Of a stretch of 19,075 nt of DNA, positions 15,607 to 19,075 are shown one piece after another. The notes under the pieces are model-generated. The model saw only the letters and a list, made by a program, of their open reading frames with translations. It was not told where the DNA came from and did no database searches. The stretch is from Acidaminococcaceae bacterium UBA2453 (GTDB lineage Bacteria > Bacillota > Negativicutes > Acidaminococcales > Acidaminococcaceae), in assembly GCA_002342505.1 (NCBI GenBank), contig DDQB01000073.1:1-19075 (forward strand), given 5' to 3'. Both the position numbers and the translations under genes were made by a program. How positions within the stretch are numbered: the first letter of the stretch is position 1; each line of letters begins with the position of its first letter.

Positions 15607-16293
15607 TTACAAAAGTCTTTTAATTTCTTCCAGCAATTGCGCAGTCTTTTTGAATTTTTCACTGCTTTTGGCAGTCTCGCTTCCCTGCATCTGCGCCAGC
15701 ATATTTTGCAACTGTTCTGCTTTTCCTGTTGCATATTCCCGCCACAGCGCGGGTTGTTTTTTCAAGATACAGGGTCCCAGTTCCGCTTCTATCTCTGAAA
15801 GAAGATGCTTTTCCAAAGAGTGTACCGTCTGTATTATAACATATATATGCCCATTTTCCATACATAGCTGCTCGTCAACAATCCGAAAACAATGACCGGA
15901 AAGCCACTGGCGCAGCATAGCGCCGGCATTCATAGGCTGTAACACAAACGTACGGATCGCCTCTGTCACCTCGGGACACTCTTCCAAAATAGCCGCAATC
16001 GTTGCGCCGCCCATCCCTGCGATTACTACCGCGTCCGCTTCACCGGGATACAGGCCCTGAAGGCCGGGCGCCATACGAATATCCATATTCAATTGCAGAC
16101 CGTATTTGTTTCTCGTCTGTTCCGCTGCAAGACACGGTCCTGCCGCAATATCCGAAGCAATGACCCGTTCGCACTTTTCGGAAAGCAACAGATACGCCGG
16201 CACGTATCCGTGATCTGTGCCGATATCTGCCGCCGTATTGCATTTGGGTACCATGGAAGCAACGGTCTTTAACCGCTCGCTGATGTGAATCAT
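15607..16293 (-). CDS. trmK: tRNA (adenine22-N1)-methyltransferase TrmK
   Basis: TrmK methylates N1 of A22 in the D-loop of tRNAs using S-adenosylmethionine. The 228-residue protein has an N-terminal Rossmann methyltransferase domain with the SAM motif ADIGTDHGYVP (22-32), the acidic residue in ASDIAAGP (47-54) and the family signature IAGMGG (91-96). The C-terminus, from about residue 170, is the helical coiled-coil-like region typical of the family. AGGAG lies 6 nt before the ATG at 16293, deciding against an upstream TTG seven codons earlier. It is the first gene of a trmK-nif3-yhaM operon, and its stop is within 20 nt of the next start. The leader is about 100 nt long. Confidence 0.94.
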   Translation of the reverse strand: MIHISERLKTVASMVPKCNTAADIGTDHGYVPAYLLLSEKCERVIASDIAAGPCLAAEQTRNKYGLQLNMDIRMAPGLQGLYPGEADAVVIAGMGGATIAAILEECPEVTEAIRTFVLQPMNAGAMLRQWLSGHCFRIVDEQLCMENGHIYVIIQTVHSLEKHLLSEIEAELGPCILKKQPALWREYATGKAEQLQNMLAQMQGSETAKSSEKFKKTAQLLEEIKRLL

Positions 16294-16314
16294 ACGCCGC
16301 TCCTGAATCCTCAA

Positions 16315-16375
16315 TTCCGTTCAATAAATCGTCCGGCACAGGCCAGGAAATATAGCCTGCCCTGATTTTATCAGC
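16315..16375 (-). promoter_or_regulatory. Structured 5' leader of trmK operon
   Basis: The leader of roughly 100 nt contains CTGATAAAATCAG (5-bp stem) and GGCAGGC...GCCTGTGCC arms on the minus strand. No known riboswitch core is recognised. Function, if any, is unknown. Confidence 0.25.
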
Positions 16376-16399
16376 CGTCTGTCGCGTTTCTTACAAAAT

Positions 16400-16428
16400 A
16401 TTATATCCGTATTTCGACAGTTCATCAA
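16400..16428 (-). promoter_or_regulatory. Promoter of the trmK-nif3-yhaM operon
   Basis: TTGATG (16423-16428), a 17-nt spacer and a perfect TATAAT (16400-16405) are seen on the minus strand. The -35 box starts only 3 nt after the HU terminator stem, so the two signals are packed together. Confidence 0.82.
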
Positions 16429-16429
16429 G

Positions 16430-16468
16430 CAAAAACGGTCTGCCTGTTACACAGGCAGACCGTTTTAA
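16430..16468 (-). terminator. Intrinsic terminator of the HU gene
   Basis: The arms 16432-16446 and 16452-16466 form a perfect 15-bp stem (core CGGTCTGCCTG/CAGGCAGACCG) with a 5-nt loop, TGTAA on the transcribed RNA strand, followed by TTTTT. It lies about 10 nt after the HU stop codon. Confidence 0.95.
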
Positions 16469-16477
16469 AAACAGGGA

Positions 16478-16777
16478 TTATTTTTTAGCTTTTTTAGCTT
16501 TTTTTACGTTAACAGCTTCTTTGAAAGCTTTGCCGGCTTTGAAAGCAGGAACCGTCGCAGCGGCGATTTTAATAGCAGCTCCATTCTGCGGGTTTTTGCC
16601 GGTACGGGCAGCGCGTTCACGGGCTTCAAAAGTACCAAAACCAACCAGCTGTACTTTGCCTTTTTTAGCAACTTCAGCTACAGTAACTTCGGTCAAAGCT
16701 TTTAATGCTTTTTCCACATCTTTCTGAGATAATCCGGATGCAGCAGCAGTCGCTACAATGAGTTCTTTTTTGTTCAT
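16478..16777 (-). CDS. hup: HU family DNA-binding protein
   Basis: HU is an abundant dimeric nucleoid protein that bends DNA. The 99-residue product shows the HU/IHF layout: MNKKELI start, helices with SGLSQKDVEKALKAL, the signature GFGTFEARERAARTGKNPQNG and the DNA-intercalating arm around the Asn-Pro. It ends in a Lys/Ala tail (VNVKKAKKAKK) about nine residues beyond the usual 90-residue HU, recalling the lysine-rich tails of some mycobacterial and other HU proteins but much shorter. Two adjacent ATGs exist; the second (16777) gives the classic MNKKE start with AAAGGAG 8 nt upstream. It stands alone, with its own promoter and a very strong terminator. Confidence 0.95.
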   Translation of the reverse strand: MNKKELIVATAAASGLSQKDVEKALKALTEVTVAEVAKKGKVQLVGFGTFEARERAARTGKNPQNGAAIKIAAATVPAFKAGKAFKEAVNVKKAKKAKK

Positions 16778-16790
16778 CATTAACTCTCCT

Positions 16791-16814
16791 TTACAAGTTT
16801 TTCAGGCGCCTCAT
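16791..16814 (-). CDS. Possible seven-codon leader peptide ahead of HU
   Basis: The minus strand has ATG at 16814 with AGGAG exactly 8 nt upstream, followed by codons for MRRLKNL and a TAA stop. The stop overlaps the HU ribosome binding site (TAAAGGAG). This could be a translated leader coupled to HU. Against it, the predicted transcription start falls near 16827, placing the AGGAG at the very 5' end of the RNA, and an ORF this short can arise by chance. Confidence 0.35.
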   Translation of the reverse strand: MRRLKNL

Positions 16815-16833
16815 GGTTTCAGCTCCTGTAATA

Positions 16834-16862
16834 ATAATAGCAACGTTTAAATACGTTTGCAA
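16834..16862 (-). promoter_or_regulatory. Promoter of the HU gene
   Basis: TTGCAA (16857-16862), a 17-nt spacer and TATTAT (16834-16839) with an extended TGC are seen on the minus strand. The spacer holds the imperfect inverted repeat GCAACGTTTAAATACGTTTGC (on the plus strand, 16840-16860), which could be an operator. Confidence 0.75.
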
Positions 16863-16867
16863 GCCAT

Positions 16868-16898
16868 AATTTGAATTTTTACAGATTCTTTTCAAATT
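16868..16898 (-). terminator. Weak AT-rich hairpin after tRNA-Ile
   Basis: AATTTGAA and TTCAAATT form an 8-bp arm pair around a 15-nt loop just downstream of the tRNA. There is no GC-rich stem or long T-run, so it is at best a weak terminator or a processing site. Confidence 0.25.
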
Positions 16899-16905
16899 TT
16901 TAAAA

Positions 16906-16983
16906 TGGTGGGCCTAGTAGGATTCGAACCTACGACCAAGCGGTTATGAGCCGCCGGCTCTGGACCAGCTGAGCTATAGGCCC
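16906..16983 (-). tRNA. tRNA-Ile with anticodon CAT (lysidine-modified Ile2)
   Basis: The minus strand folds into a full cloverleaf: acceptor GGGCCTA/TAGGCCC, D-stem GCTC/GAGC, anticodon stem GGCGG/CCGCT with loop CTCATAA, and T-arm GTAGG-TTCGAAT-CCTAC, with encoded CCA. The CAT anticodon could mean Met or Ile2. The C4-G69 and C5-G68 pairs are recognition elements for the lysidine synthetase TilS, and the GGCTCATAACCG and GGTCGTAGGTTCGA blocks resemble Bacillus tRNA-Ile(CAU). It is therefore read as the isoleucine tRNA for AUA codons. It lies between rpoD and HU. Confidence 0.9.
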
Positions 16984-17002
16984 ATTGTTTCAAACAATCA
17001 TT

Positions 17003-17031
17003 ATTGTAACCTAACTTTCCATCGGTGTCAA
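17003..17031 (-). promoter_or_regulatory. Promoter of tRNA-Ile
   Basis: A perfect TTGACA (17026-17031), a 17-nt spacer and TACAAT (17003-17008) are seen on the minus strand. It begins about 20 nt after the rpoD stop. A perfect 15-nt palindrome, ATTGTTTCAAACAAT (16984-16998), lies between the promoter and the tRNA 5' end. Confidence 0.85.
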
Positions 17032-17049
17032 GTTATCCGGCCGCAAAGT

Positions 17050-19075
17050 TCAGTCCGCTACAAAATCACGCAACTGTGTGCAACGTTTGCTGCGCAGCCG
17101 ACGCAATGCCTTCGCTTCAATCTGCCGGATCCGTTCGCGGGTCACGCCAAAATGCTGTCCCACTTCTTCCAGCGTACGCTGCCGCCCGTCCTTAAGGCCA
17201 AATCGAAGTTCAAGGACCTCCCGTTCCCTGCTGCTCAGCGTGTTCAGCACCTCATTCAGCTTTTCACGTAACAGCGCAAAGGAAGCGGCATCTGCCGGAG
17301 CCGGCGCATCATGATCTTCAATAAAATCGCCCAAATGAGAATCTTCCTCTTCACCGATAGGCGTTTCCAGGGAAACCGGTTCCTGGGCAATCTTCATAAT
17401 CTCCCGTACCCGGTCTTCCGTAGTCTCCATCAGTTCGGCAATTTCTCTCGGAGTCGGTTCCCTGCCCAATTCCTGCAAAAGCTGTCTGGAAACACGGATC
17501 AGCTTGTTTATGGTTTCAACCATATGGACCGGTATCCGAATGGTCCGCGCCTGGTCGGCAATCGCCCGGGTGATCGCCTGACGGATCCACCAGGTTGCAT
17601 AGGTACTGAACTTAAAGCCTTTGTTATAGTCAAACTTCTCAACTGCTTTGATAAGGCCCAGGTTTCCTTCCTGAATCAGATCCAGGAACAGCATGCCCCT
17701 GCCGACATATCGTTTCGCGATGCTGACAACAAGACGCAGGTTTGCTTCAGACAGGCAACGTTTTGCATCGTCTCCCTGTTTCTTTATTTCTTTCAGGACT
17801 TTACCAAATTCAGCCTTTGCTTCCGCAAGCCGTTCCGCATCTGATTTTGTATTTTTACCTTTGGGTCTGTAGTCCCCGTTCTTTTCAATATAAGCTTCCA
17901 ACTGCAGGATGAGCTCTTTGATCTCATTCAGATGATGCGGTTCCGGTTCATTTTCATCTTCCCGGACTTTGCATTCCTTTTCCCAGTCAGCGCAGTTTAG
18001 CTTTTCATCTTCCAGAAGGCCGATAAAACGTCCTCTTTCGCTTTTCGTAAACTGCTCCGTATCTTTTACAAAATCCGCAACCGTATAGCTTTGATCCTGT
18101 TTCCGTTTGGCCTCAAAATGCTGGAACGCCACCGAAATCGAACGACGGTCTGTCACAGCCTTTTCAATAGCGACCAATTCTTCCAGTCGGTCAAGAGCCG
18201 CTTTTTTCTTTGATTTTGCTAATTCAGAAACGATGACGTTTTTCGCTCTCGAACCGGGATTTTCCAACCGGAATGCTTTTTTCCCCTTATCCATCCGCTT
18301 GGCCAGTTCCACTTCGTCCTCGCTCTGAAGCAGAGGCACGCGGCCGATCTCTTTCAGATACATACGGACAGGATCGTCAATGCTGATACCATCCGGAACT
18401 GTCATCGAAGAAGCCAGTTCCGCTTCCGTGATTTCTTCCGATTCCTTTTCCGCTTCTTCATCCTCGGCAGGCGGTAATATATCGTCTTCTTCACCCTGCA
18501 TGTAGCTGATCGTAATCCCCTTACTCTGCAGGTACTCATACATAAAATCAATAGCTTCTGGATTATTCACGGAACTGGGCAGGACGTCATTAATTTCAGT
18601 ATCCCGAAGAATGTTCCCGTTATTTCTGGCACGATTTTCCAGTTCTACCAGTTTTTCTACAGGAAATCCTGCAGGCATTGCCGCCAGCATATCTTCGCTG
18701 GCATCTAATTTGAACTGCCCCGGTTCTACCGTTTCTGTCTTGACCTCTTTGGGCTCCGCTTTCTTTTTGTTTGCCGCTTTTTCTGCTTCCGGCATCCCTT
18801 TTTCAGGCATACCTTTCCCCTGGCCCTTGCTTATGGCTTCGTCAACAGGAGCTTTCTTAGCAATCTTCTTTTTTGCCGCTTCCGTTTCAACTTTTGCAGA
18901 TGTCTTTTCCTCTTTTACAGACATTGTCTCAGTTTCAGCTTTCTTTACCGCGGCAGGCTTAGGATCTGCCTTTTTTGCAGCAGGCTTCTTTGCTTCCGCC
19001 TTTGGCGCAGCTTTCTTCATCCCGGCAGATTTCACCTCTGCTTTTTTCACAGCAGACTTTTCAGGTTCCGCAGGT
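17050..19075 (-). CDS. rpoD: RNA polymerase housekeeping sigma factor RpoD/SigA (5' partial)
   Basis: This is the primary sigma-70 factor. Numbering from a GTG at 19050: region 1.1-like sequence lies at about 118-190, region 1.2 at 223-256 (DDPVRMYLKEIGRVPLL), region 2 from about 426 with the melting segment TYATWWIRQAITRAI (483-497), region 3 around 510-570 (IPVHMVETINKL, EPVSLETPIGEE) and region 4.2 with its helix-turn-helix at 627-652 (LEEVGQHFGVTRERIRQIEAKALRRLR). Two things are unusual: a Lys/Ala/Pro-rich N-terminal stretch of about 110 residues, and an insert of about 165 residues (258-424) between regions 1.2 and 2 that B. subtilis SigA lacks. The frame stays open through the window edge with the same composition, so the true start is probably outside. 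Confidence 0.95.
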   Translation of the reverse strand, partial: PAEPEKSAVKKAEVKSAGMKKAAPKAEAKKPAAKKADPKPAAVKKAETETMSVKEEKTSAKVETEAAKKKIAKKAPVDEAISKGQGKGMPEKGMPEAEKAANKKKAEPKEVKTETVEPGQFKLDASEDMLAAMPAGFPVEKLVELENRARNNGNILRDTEINDVLPSSVNNPEAIDFMYEYLQSKGITISYMQGEEDDILPPAEDEEAEKESEEITEAELASSMTVPDGISIDDPVRMYLKEIGRVPLLQSEDEVELAKRMDKGKKAFRLENPGSRAKNVIVSELAKSKKKAALDRLEELVAIEKAVTDRRSISVAFQHFEAKRKQDQSYTVADFVKDTEQFTKSERGRFIGLLEDEKLNCADWEKECKVREDENEPEPHHLNEIKELILQLEAYIEKNGDYRPKGKNTKSDAERLAEAKAEFGKVLKEIKKQGDDAKRCLSEANLRLVVSIAKRYVGRGMLFLDLIQEGNLGLIKAVEKFDYNKGFKFSTYATWWIRQAITRAIADQARTIRIPVHMVETINKLIRVSRQLLQELGREPTPREIAELMETTEDRVREIMKIAQEPVSLETPIGEEEDSHLGDFIEDHDAPAPADAASFALLREKLNEVLNTLSSREREVLELRFGLKDGRQRTLEEVGQHFGVTRERIRQIEAKALRRLRSKRCTQLRDFVAD

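Noticed and set aside
16906..16983. tRNA with CAT anticodon as elongator or initiator tRNA-Met.
   Set aside because: Acceptor C4-G69/C5-G68 pairs and the anticodon and T-arm blocks match tRNA-Ile2; the A-U rich anticodon stem and other features of Met tRNAs are missing.
1..19075. CRISPR arrays, insertion sequences, prophage genes or other mobile elements.
   Set aside because: No spaced direct repeats, transposase or phage-type genes, or terminal inverted repeats were seen; the content is core chromosomal.

Overview
This window reads as a chromosomal stretch of a Firmicutes-type anaerobe. The supports are a SigA-like housekeeping sigma factor, a TrmK/Nif3/YhaM gene cluster, a bacterial RNase P RNA, consensus sigma-70 promoters and strong AGGAGG ribosome binding sites. 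A fermentative gut Negativicutes relative is my guess, but that rests on overall flavour and not on a diagnostic marker. All genes except one small regulator lie on the minus strand, so they are described in transcription order, from high to low coordinates.

Positions 16400-19075 hold core information genes. rpoD is incomplete at its 5' end because the reading frame runs off the window. It is followed by tRNA-Ile(CAT), with its own near-consensus promoter, and by an HU DNA-binding protein with a promoter, a possible seven-codon leader ORF and a perfect 15-bp terminator. A second promoter overlapping the HU terminator drives trmK (tRNA m1A22 methyltransferase), a Nif3-family metal protein and a YhaM-like 3'-5' exoribonuclease (13847-16293).

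Positions 13302-13740 hold rnpB (RNase P RNA) with a textbook promoter. It converges on a small plus-strand Arc-type ribbon-helix-helix regulator (12892-13185), and the two share a bidirectional terminator. The regulator is divergent from a 971-residue M16C metalloprotease. Then come pnp (PNPase) and dut (dUTPase), each with its own promoter and terminator.

Positions 11-6458 hold one operon for a membrane-bound, energy-converting group 4 [NiFe] hydrogenase in exactly the order echA-echB-echC-echD-echE-echF, followed by the nickel-insertion genes hypA and hypB. EchA and EchB form the ion-pumping membrane arm. EchC, EchD, EchE and EchF form the peripheral arm carrying Fe-S clusters and the NiFe site. 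HypA and HypB deliver nickel. The complex would couple electron flow from reduced ferredoxin to protons with ion translocation, or run in reverse. All metal ligands I can check are present. The large subunit ends directly after its last ligand motif, so no C-terminal maturation cleavage should be needed.

Nothing in the window is a clear new system. The points most worth checking are the K/A/P-rich N-terminal extension and internal insert of the sigma factor, the low-complexity tails on three hydrogenase subunits, the HU leader ORF, and a 10-mer that recurs in terminator loops.
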